Shown: positions 1 to 7,795 of the stretch, in pieces
How the letters are laid out: every line of letters begins with the position of its first letter
Position numbering within the stretch: the stretch's first letter is position 1
Assembly (NCBI RefSeq): GCF_003989665.1
Contig: NZ_RZIJ01000017.1
Location: forward strand, 62,001 to 126,000
Direction of reading: 5' to 3'
Length of the DNA: 64,000 nucleotides
Source of the DNA: Azospirillum doebereinerae
Lineage (GTDB): Bacteria > Pseudomonadota > Alphaproteobacteria > Azospirillales > Azospirillaceae
The notes under the pieces: generated by a model
What the model was told of the DNA's origin: nothing
The model's database searches: none
Seen by the model: only the letters and a program-made list of their open reading frames with translations
Program-made: the position numbers and the translations under genes

Positions 1-346
1 CGTAGTTCGGGGCCACCATCGGATATTCCGGGGGCAGGCTCCACTTGGCGCGGTACTCGTCCGGCGACAGGTCATAGACGGTCTTCAGATGCCGCTTCAG
101 CATCTTCAGCTTCTTCCCGTCCTCCAGGCAGATGATGTATTCCGGCGTGACCGACTTCTTGATCGACACCGCCGGAACCAGCTCCGACTTGGCCGGGGCG
201 GGCTTGTCTTCGCCCAGGTTGCGGAAGGCCGCCTGCACGTTGTGGATCAGCGACGGCAGTTCGTGGACCGACACCGTGTTGTTGCCGACATAGGCGGCGA
301 CGACCTTGGCGGTCAGCGATTGCAGATCGGCGAATTCGATGGTCAT
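1..346 (-). CDS. mucR: MucR/Ros-family zinc-finger transcriptional regulator (partial, C-terminus outside window)
   Basis: The reading frame runs off the left edge, so only about 115 residues of the N-terminal and central part are visible. MucR/Ros proteins are small alphaproteobacterial repressors that control exopolysaccharide, motility and cell-cycle genes. The diagnostic part is the zinc-finger segment beginning YIICLEDGKK and continuing KMLKRHL, followed by the typical DEYRAKWSLP stretch. The ATG at 346-344 is preceded by a GGAG on the minus strand. It lies 29 bp downstream of the HU gene on the same strand, so the two may be cotranscribed. The family call is firm; the target genes cannot be read from here. 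Confidence 0.9.
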   Translation of the reverse strand, partial: MTIEFADLQSLTAKVVAAYVGNNTVSVHELPSLIHNVQAAFRNLGEDKPAPAKSELVPAVSIKKSVTPEYIICLEDGKKLKMLKRHLKTVYDLSPDEYRAKWSLPPEYPMVAPNY

Positions 347-375
347 GGCGGCGCTCCGTTCGCGATGAGGAAGGA

Positions 376-651
376 TCAGCCGTTCACCGAATCGCGCAGC
401 TGCTTGGCCGGCTTGAACTTCGGGGCCTTCGACGCGGCGATGGCGACCACTTCGCCGGTGCGCGGGTTGCGGCCTTCGCGGGCGGCGCGCTCGGCCACCT
501 CGAAGATGCCGAAGCCGGCCAGACGAACGTCCTCGCCCCGGCCCAGCGCGCCGGAGATGCCCTCGAACACCGCCTGAACGACCTTGGCCGCGTCGGCCTT
601 CTTGATGCCGGCGTTGGTGGCGACGGTTTCGATCAGTTCGGCCTGGTTCAT
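376..651 (-). CDS. hup: HU-family nucleoid DNA-binding protein
   Basis: This 91-residue protein has the usual HU/IHF length. It opens MNQAELIETVATNAG, has the central GFGIFEV turn, and carries the DNA-binding arm RNPRTGE followed by the KAPKFKPAKQLRD tail. HU binds DNA as a dimer and compacts and bends the nucleoid. The chosen ATG (651-649) has a GGAG about 8 bp upstream. A second in-frame ATG 12 bp earlier (MEFC...) overlaps that ribosome-binding site and is less likely. IHF-alpha and IHF-beta have slightly different arms, and HU fits better. It is probably transcribed ahead of mucR. Confidence 0.93.
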   Translation of the reverse strand: MNQAELIETVATNAGIKKADAAKVVQAVFEGISGALGRGEDVRLAGFGIFEVAERAAREGRNPRTGEVVAIAASKAPKFKPAKQLRDSVNG

Positions 652-914
652 GCAAAACTCCATTGGGTCGGTTTGGTTTCGGTTTTTCGGAGTTATTGGC
701 AGAACGGCTCCATCCGCACAAGAGCGATCACAGAAAAGGCAACTCACGGTGTTTTTCTTGACCGCACTTCTTGTCCGATCTGTGTCCGGAAAGCACCAGG
801 AATGAGGCGGCGGCCCGTCGCGGCGGAAGCGGAGGCTGGGCTTCGCGCGGCTTTCGACGGTGAATATGGCGACTCGCGGCAAAGCGCCCGGTGGCGGTTT
901 TGAAAGCTTTGGGG

Positions 915-1041
915 TGGGGGTTGAAGCGGTCGCGGACACCCCCATCTGCCAGGGGTTCGGGTCCGGGCCCCTCTGGCGACCGAGGCGTCGGTCGTGATGT
1001 CGGAACCTCTTGATCTTACCGCTGACGCAAGCGTCATCAAG
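915..1041 (+). promoter_or_regulatory. Structured 5' leader of terC: four successive hairpins
   Basis: Four inverted repeats are packed directly upstream of the terC start. TGGGGGT (915-921) pairs with ACCCCCA (938-944). CCAG-GGG (949-955) pairs with CCC-CTGG (969-971 and 973-976). CGACCG (977-982) pairs with CGGTCG (989-994) around a 6-base loop. TGACGC (1023-1028) pairs with GCGTCA (1031-1036), and CTTGAT/ATCAAG (1009-1014/1036-1041) extends that stem across an internal bulge. The last stem ends 11 bases before the ATG and could cover the ribosome-binding site. Alx/TerC genes elsewhere often carry pH- or manganese-responsive leaders (yybP-ykoY class), but the conserved core of that riboswitch is not recognised here. 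Regulation is an inference from structure and position. Confidence 0.5.
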
Positions 1042-1052
1042 TGGGTTGTTCG

Positions 1053-2054
1053 ATGGACAGTCTTTACGCGTCCTTTCTCTTCGATTTCATGGGGAAACCT
1101 TTATGGGTTTGGTTGGCCTTCATTGGCGTCGTCATGGCGCTTCTGGCCTTCGACCTGGGTGTCCTCAACCGCCGCGACCATGAGATCGGTGTCGCCGAGA
1201 GCCTGAAGCTCTCCGTCTTCTACATCGCCGTCGCCATGCTGTTCGGCGGCTGGATCTGGTGGTCGATGGGCGGCGAGGCCGGCATCCAGTACTACACGGG
1301 CTATTTCATCGAGAAGAGCCTGTCGCTGGACAACGTCTTCGTCATATCGCTGATCTTCGGCTACTTCGCGGTTCCGCGCGCGTTGCAGCACCGGGTGCTG
1401 TTCTGGGGCATCCTGGGCGTGGTCCTGCTGCGCGGCCTGATGATCGGCGCCGGTGCCGCGCTGGTCTCGGAATTCCATTGGGTGCTCTACGTCTTCGGCG
1501 CCTTCCTGCTCCTGACCGGCGTGAAGATGCTGTTCGCGGCGGATTCGGAGCCGGACATCGCGCACAACCCGGTGCTGGCTTTCCTCAAGCGCCATCTGCG
1601 GGTCACCGACAGCTTCCACGGCCACCACTTCGTCGTGAAGCAGCCGGTGAAGGAGGAGGGCGGGGCGATGCGTTGGGTCGCGACGCCGCTGCTGCTGGCG
1701 CTGATCATGGTGGAACTGGCCGACCTCGTCTTCGCGGTCGACAGCGTGCCGGCGATCTTCGCCATCACCACCGATCCTTACTTGGTCTACACCAGCAACA
1801 TCTTCGCGGTGCTGGGCCTGCGCGCGCTGTACTTCGCCCTGGCGGCGATGGTTCACCGGTTCAAGTACCTGAAATACGCGCTGGCGCTGGTGCTGGTGTT
1901 CATCGGGTCGAAGATTTTCTACACGCAGTTCTTCGGGAAGATGGATCCGCTGATCTCGCTCGGCGTCACGCTGGGGCTGATCGCCGGCGGCGTGGTGGTC
2001 TCGCTGGTGAAGACCCGGCAGGAGGAGCGGCAGGGGACCTTGCAGGCGGAGTGA
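1053..2054 (+). CDS. TerC/Alx-family integral membrane protein
   Basis: This 333-residue polytopic membrane protein has about eight or nine hydrophobic segments. It carries the TerC family signatures EKSLSLDNVFVISLIF (about residues 86-101) and VELADLVFAVDSVPAIFAIT (about 220-240). The Asp residues in both lie inside membrane segments and are thought to take part in metal or ion handling. Family members such as Alx export manganese, and TerC is linked to tellurite resistance and metalation of secreted proteins. The ATG at 1053 is preferred over the in-frame GTG at 1041, which lies inside the last leader hairpin. It follows the structured leader and precedes a palindromic repeat. The transported substrate cannot be read from the sequence. 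Confidence 0.9.
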   Translation: MDSLYASFLFDFMGKPLWVWLAFIGVVMALLAFDLGVLNRRDHEIGVAESLKLSVFYIAVAMLFGGWIWWSMGGEAGIQYYTGYFIEKSLSLDNVFVISLIFGYFAVPRALQHRVLFWGILGVVLLRGLMIGAGAALVSEFHWVLYVFGAFLLLTGVKMLFAADSEPDIAHNPVLAFLKRHLRVTDSFHGHHFVVKQPVKEEGGAMRWVATPLLLALIMVELADLVFAVDSVPAIFAITTDPYLVYTSNIFAVLGLRALYFALAAMVHRFKYLKYALALVLVFIGSKIFYTQFFGKMDPLISLGVTLGLIAGGVVVSLVKTRQEERQGTLQAE

Positions 2055-2076
2055 GGGGAACTGGCTTTTGAGGGGC

Positions 2077-2193
2077 TTTGCCCCCTCCCTAACCCTCCCC
2101 CGCTAACGCGGGAGAGGGAACTCCACTGAACGCCGACAAGGGTCCGGCCCCCTCCCCCGCCGAAGGCGGGGGAGGGATGGGGAGGGGGCAAAA
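2077..2193. repeat. Composite palindromic intergenic element, family A, copy 1
   Basis: The element has the layout outer arm TTTGCCCCCTCCC, hairpin CCCTCCCCCGC/GCGGGAGAGGG, a spacer of about 30 bp, hairpin CCCTCCCCCGC/GCGGGGGAGGG, and outer arm GGGAGGGGGCAAA. The two outer arms are inverted copies of each other, so the whole can fold into a long stem carrying two inner hairpins. It sits between the convergent terC and HAD phosphatase genes. The same layout recurs at 5889, 9207, 27083 and, with variation, 57942. Confidence 0.85.
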
Positions 2194-2200
2194 GCGCCCT

Positions 2201-2665
2201 TCAGAACCCCAGTTTCCCCAGCGCCGCGATGCTCTCCGCCGCGCTGGTGTGCAGGATGAAGGTCCCGCCCGCCGCTTCCCAAGGCGCGCGGGCCTTTTCG
2301 CGGTCGTCCACCAGCAATGTGCCGGGGCCGCCGTAACGCGGCTTGTCGCGCGCCATGCAGGTGATGACCGGAACCTCGGCCCCCAGCATGCGGGCGACCC
2401 AGCGCGTTTTCTGGTCGGGCGCCCAGCTTCCCAGCGGCAGGCCGGTCAGGATGGTCGGGCGGTGCGGCGCGCAGAACGCCCACAGCTCCTGCGCGTCGTG
2501 CATGAACTCCAGCGTGCCGAAGAAATCGGGGTGGCGGGACAGCGCCCACCACATCTCCTTCATCGGCAACGCCTCCGGCCGCCGGCCGGTGGCCGCGACG
2601 ACGCCCCGGTCGAAATCCGCCAGCACGCCGTCGAGGTCGAGGAACAGGGCCGGACGCGCGCTCAC
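2201..2665 (-). CDS. HAD-superfamily phosphatase, 5'(3')-deoxyribonucleotidase-like
   Basis: The 154-residue protein carries HAD motif I as FLDLDGVLADF near the N-terminus, with the nucleophile Asp and the Asp two residues on. A motif II-like ILTGLP and a C-terminal acidic LLVDDREKA (motif IV) follow. The short length and this arrangement resemble small 5'(3')-deoxyribonucleotidase-type HAD enzymes that remove phosphate from small phosphomonoesters. The substrate is not known. The start is a GTG (2665-2663) that overlaps the TGA stop of the acetoacetyl-CoA synthetase gene (GTGA), which implies translational coupling. Confidence 0.75.
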   Translation of the reverse strand: MSARPALFLDLDGVLADFDRGVVAATGRRPEALPMKEMWWALSRHPDFFGTLEFMHDAQELWAFCAPHRPTILTGLPLGSWAPDQKTRWVARMLGAEVPVITCMARDKPRYGGPGTLLVDDREKARAPWEAAGGTFILHTSAAESIAALGKLGF

Positions 2666-4614
2666 GCCCCGCCCAGTTCCGCCCGCTCGCGGAACTCGTC
2701 GAGCGCCTGCGGGTTGGCCAGCGCCTCGGTGTTCTTGATCGGGCGGCCGTGGACGGCGTCGCGCACCGCCAACTCGGTGATCTTCCCCGACCGCGTGCGC
2801 GGGATGTCGCTGACCTGCACGATCTTCGCCGGGACGTGGCGCGGCGAGCAGTTGTCCTTGATCCGCTTGCGGATCTTGCCCTCCAGCGCCTCGTCCAATT
2901 TCATGCCCTCGCGCAGCACGACGAACAGGATGACGCGCACGTCGCCGTCCCAGGTCTGGCCGATGCAGACCGCCTCCATGATCTCGTCGAGCTGTTCGAC
3001 CTGCCGGTAGATCTCCGCCGTGCCGATGCGCACGCCGCCGGGGTTCAGCACCGCGTCGGAGCGGCCGTAGATCACCCAGCCGCCATGCTCGGTCTGCTCG
3101 ATGAAGTCGCCGTGGACCCAGATGTTGGAGAAGCGGTCGAAATAGGCGGCGCGGTACTTGGAGCCGTCCGGGTCGGCCCAGAAGCCGATGGGCATGCTGG
3201 GGAAGGGGCGGGTGCAGACCAACTCGCCCTTCTCGCCGCGCACGGCGTGGCCGTTGTCGTCGAAGGCCTCCACCGCCATGCCGAGGCCGCGCGTCTGAAT
3301 CTCGCCCTTCCACACCGGGGCGATGGGGTTGCCCAGCACGAAGCAGGACATGATGTCCGTGCCGCCGCTGATCGAGGCCAGATGCACGTCCTGCTTGATG
3401 GCGCGGTAGACGAACTCGAAATTCTCCGGCATCAGCGGCGAGCCGGTCGAGGTCAGCGTCCGCACGCTGGCCAGTGAATGGGTCCGGATCGGCTCCAGCC
3501 CCGACTTCTCCAGCGACTGGATGAACTTGGCCGAGGTGCCGAACACGGTGATCTTCTCGGCGTCGGCGTAGTCGAACAGGATGTTGCCGGTCGGCGCGAA
3601 GGGCGAACCGTCATAGAGCGTCAGCGTCAGCCCGCTCGCCAGCCCGGTGACCAGCCAGTTCCACATCATCCAACCGCAGGTGGTGAAGTAGAACAGCCGG
3701 TCGCCCGGCTTCAGGTCGCAGTGCAGCCGGTGTTCCTTGACGTGCTGGACCAGGGTGCCGCCGGTGCCGTGGACGATGCATTTCGGCTTTCCGGTGGTGC
3801 CCGACGAATAGAGGATGAACAGCGGGTGGTCGAAGGCGACCCGCTCGAACACCGGCTCGACGGCCGGGTGGGGCGCCATGAACTCCTGGAAGCCGACGGC
3901 GTTCGGCACGCCCGACAGATCCGGCGCCTCGGCGACGTAGGGAATCACCACGGTGGCGACGACGGTCGGCAGATCCTTCAGCACCTCGGCCAGCTTGGCG
4001 CGGACGTCGTGACTCTTGCCGTTGTACCAGTAGGCGTCCGGCGCGAAGACCACCTTCGGCTCGATCTGGCCGAAGCGGTCGACGATGCCCTGCACCCCAA
4101 AATCGGGCGAGCAGGACGACCACACCGCGCCCAGGCTGGCGGTCGCGACCATCGCGGCCAGCGTCTCCGGCATGTTCGGCATGATGGCGGCGACCCGGTC
4201 GCCCTTGGTCACCCCCTTGGCCTTCAACGCCTGCTGGAGCCGCGACACGGTGGCCTTCAGCTCCGCCGCCGACCAGCGGTACTTCACCTTGTCCTCGCCC
4301 CAGAAGACCAGGGCGTCGCCGGCCGGCAGGTTGGCCAGCATGTTCTCGGCGTAGCTGACGCTCGCCTCCGGGAACCAGCGGGCGCCCGGCATCTTGTCGC
4401 CGTCGAGAAGATCGACCGCGCCCAGGTTGCCGGTCAGGCCGGCCCACTCCCACAGGAAGCGCCAGAACCGCTCCTTCTCGGCGATCGACCAGTTGTAGAG
4501 CGCCTCGTAATCGTCCAGCCGCAGACCGAAGCGCGCGTTGGCCGCGTCGCGGAAGGCGGTCAGGTTGCTTTGCGCGACACGCTCCTCGCTCGGGCGCCAC
4601 AGCGGAGTGTCCAT
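2662..4614 (-). CDS. Acetoacetyl-CoA synthetase (acetoacetate--CoA ligase)
   Basis: The 650-residue adenylate-forming enzyme activates acetoacetate to acetoacetyl-CoA with ATP. This lets ketone-body carbon, or poly-3-hydroxybutyrate breakdown products, re-enter metabolism. The N-terminus MDTPLWRPSEERV is typical of the acetoacetate subgroup rather than acetyl-CoA synthetase. The AMP-binding P-loop reads ILYSSGTTGKPKCIVHG, and the C-terminal domain holds YGRSDAVLNPGGVRIGTAEIY and the catalytic-lysine segment RTRSGKITE. The length equals the family norm. It is the first gene of a two-gene unit with the HAD phosphatase. A PHB-accumulating lifestyle would fit an azospirillum. Confidence 0.92.
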   Translation of the reverse strand: MDTPLWRPSEERVAQSNLTAFRDAANARFGLRLDDYEALYNWSIAEKERFWRFLWEWAGLTGNLGAVDLLDGDKMPGARWFPEASVSYAENMLANLPAGDALVFWGEDKVKYRWSAAELKATVSRLQQALKAKGVTKGDRVAAIMPNMPETLAAMVATASLGAVWSSCSPDFGVQGIVDRFGQIEPKVVFAPDAYWYNGKSHDVRAKLAEVLKDLPTVVATVVIPYVAEAPDLSGVPNAVGFQEFMAPHPAVEPVFERVAFDHPLFILYSSGTTGKPKCIVHGTGGTLVQHVKEHRLHCDLKPGDRLFYFTTCGWMMWNWLVTGLASGLTLTLYDGSPFAPTGNILFDYADAEKITVFGTSAKFIQSLEKSGLEPIRTHSLASVRTLTSTGSPLMPENFEFVYRAIKQDVHLASISGGTDIMSCFVLGNPIAPVWKGEIQTRGLGMAVEAFDDNGHAVRGEKGELVCTRPFPSMPIGFWADPDGSKYRAAYFDRFSNIWVHGDFIEQTEHGGWVIYGRSDAVLNPGGVRIGTAEIYRQVEQLDEIMEAVCIGQTWDGDVRVILFVVLREGMKLDEALEGKIRKRIKDNCSPRHVPAKIVQVSDIPRTRSGKITELAVRDAVHGRPIKNTEALANPQALDEFRERAELGGA

Positions 4615-4773
4615 GCTCTTTCCCTCGTTCGCGGAATGGGGCCTTTGATTGGTCGGCCCTCGGATTGCGGGGCAGCATAGCGCACCGCCTCACGGCTTGT
4701 CTCCCGGCCAAGAGGCGGAACTTTCGCGCGCGCCGGCCGGTTGCCTTGGGGAGACGAAACCCCGCGAGGCGGC

Positions 4774-5877
4774 ATGACGGTCATCGGCATTTCAGGCTCT
4801 TACGGTGGGTTGAACCTCGGCGACGAGGCGATCCTGACCTCGGCCATCGAGCAGCTCCGGGCCACGGTTCCCGGCGTGGAGATCGTCGTCTTCACCCGCA
4901 ACGCCGAGCACACCCGTGCCCACCACGCGGTGGACCGCGTGCTGAATCCGCGCGAGGCGATGCGCGACGAGATCCTGCCGGAGGTCGAACGTCTGGACCT
5001 GCTGCTGCTGGGTGGCGGCGGGATCCTGTACGACAGCGAGGCGCGGACCTACCTGCGCGAGGTCACCATCGCGCAGCGGCTGGGCATCCCGACCCACACC
5101 TTCGCCATCGGAGTCGGCCCGCTGAAGGACCAGACCGAACGCGACGCCGTGCGCGACGGGCTGGACCGCATGGGCGGCATCACCGTGCGCGAACAGAGCG
5201 CCAAGCGGCTGATTGAGGAGATCGGGGTCCGCGTGCCGGTGGAGGTCACGGCCGACCCGGCGCTGCTGCTGACCGCCGATCCCTTCACCGACGCGATGCT
5301 GGCCGAGGCCGGGATCCCGAACGACCGCCCGCTGGTCGGGCTGTCGGTGCGCGAGCAGGGGGCGGCGGCGCCCGACCTGACCGACGCCGCCTACCACCAG
5401 CTTCTGGCCGAGGCCGCCGACTTCATCATCGAGCGATTCGGCGCCGACGTGGTGTTCGTGCCGATGGAGCGCGCCGACGTGCGCGAGGCCCACCGCGTCA
5501 TGGGCCGGATGGCGGTGCCCGAGCGCGCGCATCTGCTGAAATACCAATACGAGCCACGCCGCATCATCGGGCTGATGCGCCATCTGAAGATGGCGGTCGG
5601 CATGCGGCTGCATTTCCTGATCTTCGCGGCGATCACCGGCACCCCGCTGATCGCCTTGCCCTACGCGTCGAAGGTGTTCGACTTCCTGACCTCGCTGGGG
5701 CTGGAGCCGCGCTCCACCGTCGCCCACACCACGGCCGGGACCTTCCTGGCCGACCTCGACCGGCTGTGGGACCACCGCGAGGAGCAGCAGGCACTGCTGC
5801 GCTCGCAGGTGCCGGTGCTTCAGGACCGCGCCCGCCGCACCGCGCCGCTGGCGACGAGGGCTGCAAGGGAGGGGTGA
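4774..5877 (+). CDS. Polysaccharide pyruvyl transferase family protein (CsaB-like)
   Basis: The 367-residue protein begins with IGISGSYGGLNLGDEAIL, the glycine-rich opening of the polysaccharide pyruvyl transferase family. It also has LLLLGGGGILYDSEARTY and the later GMRLHFLIFAAITGTPLIALPY block that is characteristic of the fold. These enzymes move pyruvate from phosphoenolpyruvate to a sugar in a surface or extracellular polysaccharide. The ATG at 4774 has an AGG-rich site in front; an upstream in-frame TTG at 4741 would add 11 unlikely residues. It stands alone, divergent from the acetoacetyl-CoA synthetase gene, so the polymer it acts on is unknown. Confidence 0.82.
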   Translation: MTVIGISGSYGGLNLGDEAILTSAIEQLRATVPGVEIVVFTRNAEHTRAHHAVDRVLNPREAMRDEILPEVERLDLLLLGGGGILYDSEARTYLREVTIAQRLGIPTHTFAIGVGPLKDQTERDAVRDGLDRMGGITVREQSAKRLIEEIGVRVPVEVTADPALLLTADPFTDAMLAEAGIPNDRPLVGLSVREQGAAAPDLTDAAYHQLLAEAADFIIERFGADVVFVPMERADVREAHRVMGRMAVPERAHLLKYQYEPRRIIGLMRHLKMAVGMRLHFLIFAAITGTPLIALPYASKVFDFLTSLGLEPRSTVAHTTAGTFLADLDRLWDHREEQQALLRSQVPVLQDRARRTAPLATRAAREG

Positions 5878-5888
5878 GGAGGTAACGC

Positions 5889-6000
5889 TTGCCCCCTCCC
5901 TAACCCTCCCCCGCTTCGCGGGAGAGGGAACCAGCACTGGAATTTGCAGAGCTCCTGCCCCCTCTCCCGCGAAGCGGGGGAGGGATGGGGAGGGGGCCAA
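5889..6000. repeat. Composite palindromic intergenic element, family A, copy 2
   Basis: It has the same plan as the element at 2077: left arm TTGCCCCCTCCCTAA, hairpin with a CTTCGCGG loop region, spacer, hairpin CTCTCCCGCGAAGCGGGGGAG, right arm GGGAGGGGGCCAA. The spacer (about 5930-5957) differs from that of copies 1 and 4, so only the arms and hairpins are conserved here. It lies between two plus-strand genes and its right edge is 29 bp before the next start. Confidence 0.85.
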
Positions 6001-6028
6001 GACACGAACCCATGAGGAGGACCGCACC

Positions 6029-7450
6029 GTGCCCGCTTTGACCTTGCCGCCGAACCCCGCCACCGTGATGCTGCCGCCGCGCGCCGCGACCCGAGTCGGA
6101 CGCTGCGACGTGCTGGTCGTCGGCGGCGGGCCGGCGGGGATGGCGGCGGCCATCGGCGCCGCCCAGGCCGGGGCCGAGACGATCCTGGTCGAGCGCTACG
6201 GCTTCCTCGGCGGCAACGCCACGGTGGCGCTGGTCATGCCGTGGATGAGCTTCTACACCCAGCGCGGCTCCGTCGCTGTGGTTGACAACACCAAGCTGAT
6301 GCCGCAGGACCACGGCCCCGGCGAGCCGGTGGTCGGCGGCGCGCTGGCGGTGTTCCTCGGCCGGCTCTACGCCGCGCAGGGCGCCGTGCCGCCCTCGCCG
6401 GACACCGGCTTCACCGTGCCCTTCGACCCGGAAATCCTGAAGGTCGTCTCCCAGCAGATCCTCGACGAGGCCGGGGTCAAGGTGCTGCTGCACGCGTTTG
6501 CCTCCGGCATCGTCGGCGAGCGCGGGCGCCCGACCGGCGTCGTGTTCGAGACCAAGTCCGGTCCGCTGGTGATCGAGGCCGGCACCGTGGTGGACTGCAC
6601 CGGCGACGGCGACATCGCCGCGCTGTCGGGCGCCGACTACGAGGTCGGGCGCGAGGAGGACGGGCTGGTCCAGCCGATGACGCTGATGTTCCGCATGGCC
6701 GGCTTCGACCACAACCTGTTCTCGCGCTTCGTCCACGAGAATCCGACGCAGTGGCGCGGCGTGCACGGCCTGTGGGATCTCGTGTCGAAGGCGACGGCCA
6801 ACGGCGACCTGTCGCTGACCCGCGAGGACATCCTGTTCTTCGGCACCACCCAGCCGACCGAGGTGGCGCTGAACTGCACGCGGGTCACCGGCGTGCTCGG
6901 CACCGACGTGTTCGACCTGACGCGGGCGGAATGGGAAAGCCGGCGCCAAGCCGCCGAGATCGCCCGCTTCATGCAGAAATACGTGCCGGGCTTCACCGAG
7001 TCCTACCTGTGCCAGACCGGCGTCGCCGTCGGCGTGCGCGAGACGCGGCGGGTCGTCGGCGATTACCGCATGACGGCCGACGACGTGCTGGGCGCCGCCA
7101 AGTTCGAGGACGCGGTGGCGCGCGGCACCTACCCGGTGGACATCCACAGCCCGACCGGCAAGGGCACCACGCTGAAGCGCGTGCCGACCGGCGAATGGTA
7201 CGAGGTGCCGCTGCGCGCCATGCTGCCCAAGGGCATGGACAACCTTCTGGTCGCCGGGCGCTGCATCTCCGGCAGTCACGAGGCGCATTCGTCCTACCGG
7301 GTGACGCCGACCTGCATGGCGACGGGGCAGGCGGCCGGCGTCTGCGCCGCCTACGCCAGCGCCCGGCGCGAGCAGCCCCGCGCCATCGCGCACCAGACGG
7401 TGCAGAAGGAATTGCTGCGCCAGGGCGCGCTGCTGCGGCCGGTGGGGTGA
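6029..7450 (+). CDS. FAD-dependent oxidoreductase (FAD_oxidored-type)
   Basis: The 473-residue protein has an N-terminal Rossmann FAD site, VVGGGPAGMAAAIGAAQAGA with the downstream Glu of LVERYGFLGGNAT, at about residues 32-62. The GGNAT segment and the later TVVDCTGDGDIAALSGA are typical of the FAD-dependent family that includes soluble dehydrogenases and 2-ketogluconate- or succinate-dehydrogenase-like flavoproteins without a heme partner. The C-terminal block LLVAGRCISGSHEAHSSYRVTPTCMATGQAAG completes the FAD fold. The start is a GTG at 6029, eight bases after a strong AGGAGGA. The substrate is unknown. No electron-transfer partner is adjacent. Confidence 0.82.
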   Translation: MPALTLPPNPATVMLPPRAATRVGRCDVLVVGGGPAGMAAAIGAAQAGAETILVERYGFLGGNATVALVMPWMSFYTQRGSVAVVDNTKLMPQDHGPGEPVVGGALAVFLGRLYAAQGAVPPSPDTGFTVPFDPEILKVVSQQILDEAGVKVLLHAFASGIVGERGRPTGVVFETKSGPLVIEAGTVVDCTGDGDIAALSGADYEVGREEDGLVQPMTLMFRMAGFDHNLFSRFVHENPTQWRGVHGLWDLVSKATANGDLSLTREDILFFGTTQPTEVALNCTRVTGVLGTDVFDLTRAEWESRRQAAEIARFMQKYVPGFTESYLCQTGVAVGVRETRRVVGDYRMTADDVLGAAKFEDAVARGTYPVDIHSPTGKGTTLKRVPTGEWYEVPLRAMLPKGMDNLLVAGRCISGSHEAHSSYRVTPTCMATGQAAGVCAAYASARREQPRAIAHQTVQKELLRQGALLRPVG

Positions 7451-7553
7451 AGGGAGCGGGTAACGCGGAAGGGCGACGGACCCGTTCGGGGATGCCGGAC
7501 GGGGAACCGCCTCGCCCCTTCGTGGCAGCCGGAGCGGCCGCTCGCCCCAAGCT

Positions 7554-7578
7554 GGAACAAAGCCGTGGGGTTCCCGTT
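7554..7578 (+). promoter_or_regulatory. EcfG-type general-stress promoter for the DUF3309 gene
   Basis: GGAAC (7554-7558) and CGTT (7575-7578) are separated by exactly 16 bases. This matches the -35/-10 consensus of the alphaproteobacterial general stress response sigma factor EcfG (GGAAC-N16/17-CGTT). It ends 34 bases before the ATG of the small membrane protein at 7613, an ordinary promoter-to-start distance. Confidence 0.7.
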
Positions 7579-7612
7579 CCGATGACGCTCACTCGCCAAT
7601 TGGGAGGATGCC

Positions 7613-7768
7613 ATGATCGGCACGATACTTTTGATCATCCTGGTTCTTCTGCTTCTGGGTGCCGTTCCGGCTTGGCCGCACAGCCGCGGCTGGGGCTATG
7701 GCCCGAGCGGCATTCTGGGCGTTCTGGCGATCATCCTGATCGTCCTGCTGCTGATGGGGCGGATCTAA
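7613..7768 (+). CDS. DUF3309 family small membrane protein
   Basis: This 51-residue protein starts MIGTILLIILVLLLLGAVPA, has a short polar middle (WPHSRGWGYGPSG) and ends with a second hydrophobic stretch, GILGVLAIILIVLLLMGRI. The two transmembrane helices around a Trp/Gly-rich loop are the DUF3309 pattern. The function of the family is unknown, and members are common in stress regulons. A GGGAGGA sits just ahead of the ATG. The EcfG-type promoter upstream suggests induction by general stress. Confidence 0.85.
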   Translation: MIGTILLIILVLLLLGAVPAWPHSRGWGYGPSGILGVLAIILIVLLLMGRI

Positions 7769-7795
7769 AGGCAGGCTCCGCCTTTCCCTGGAGAG

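Noticed and set aside
1101..1856. Long minus-strand open frame opposite terC
   Set aside because: Antisense shadow of a membrane-protein gene in high-GC DNA: His/Gln/Arg-rich composition, no ribosome-binding site, no family resemblance.
4717..4742. GGAAC-N17-GGTT upstream of the pyruvyl transferase gene
   Set aside because: Similar to an EcfG promoter but the -10 first base is wrong; kept out of the features because the -10 CGTT is the more constrained half.
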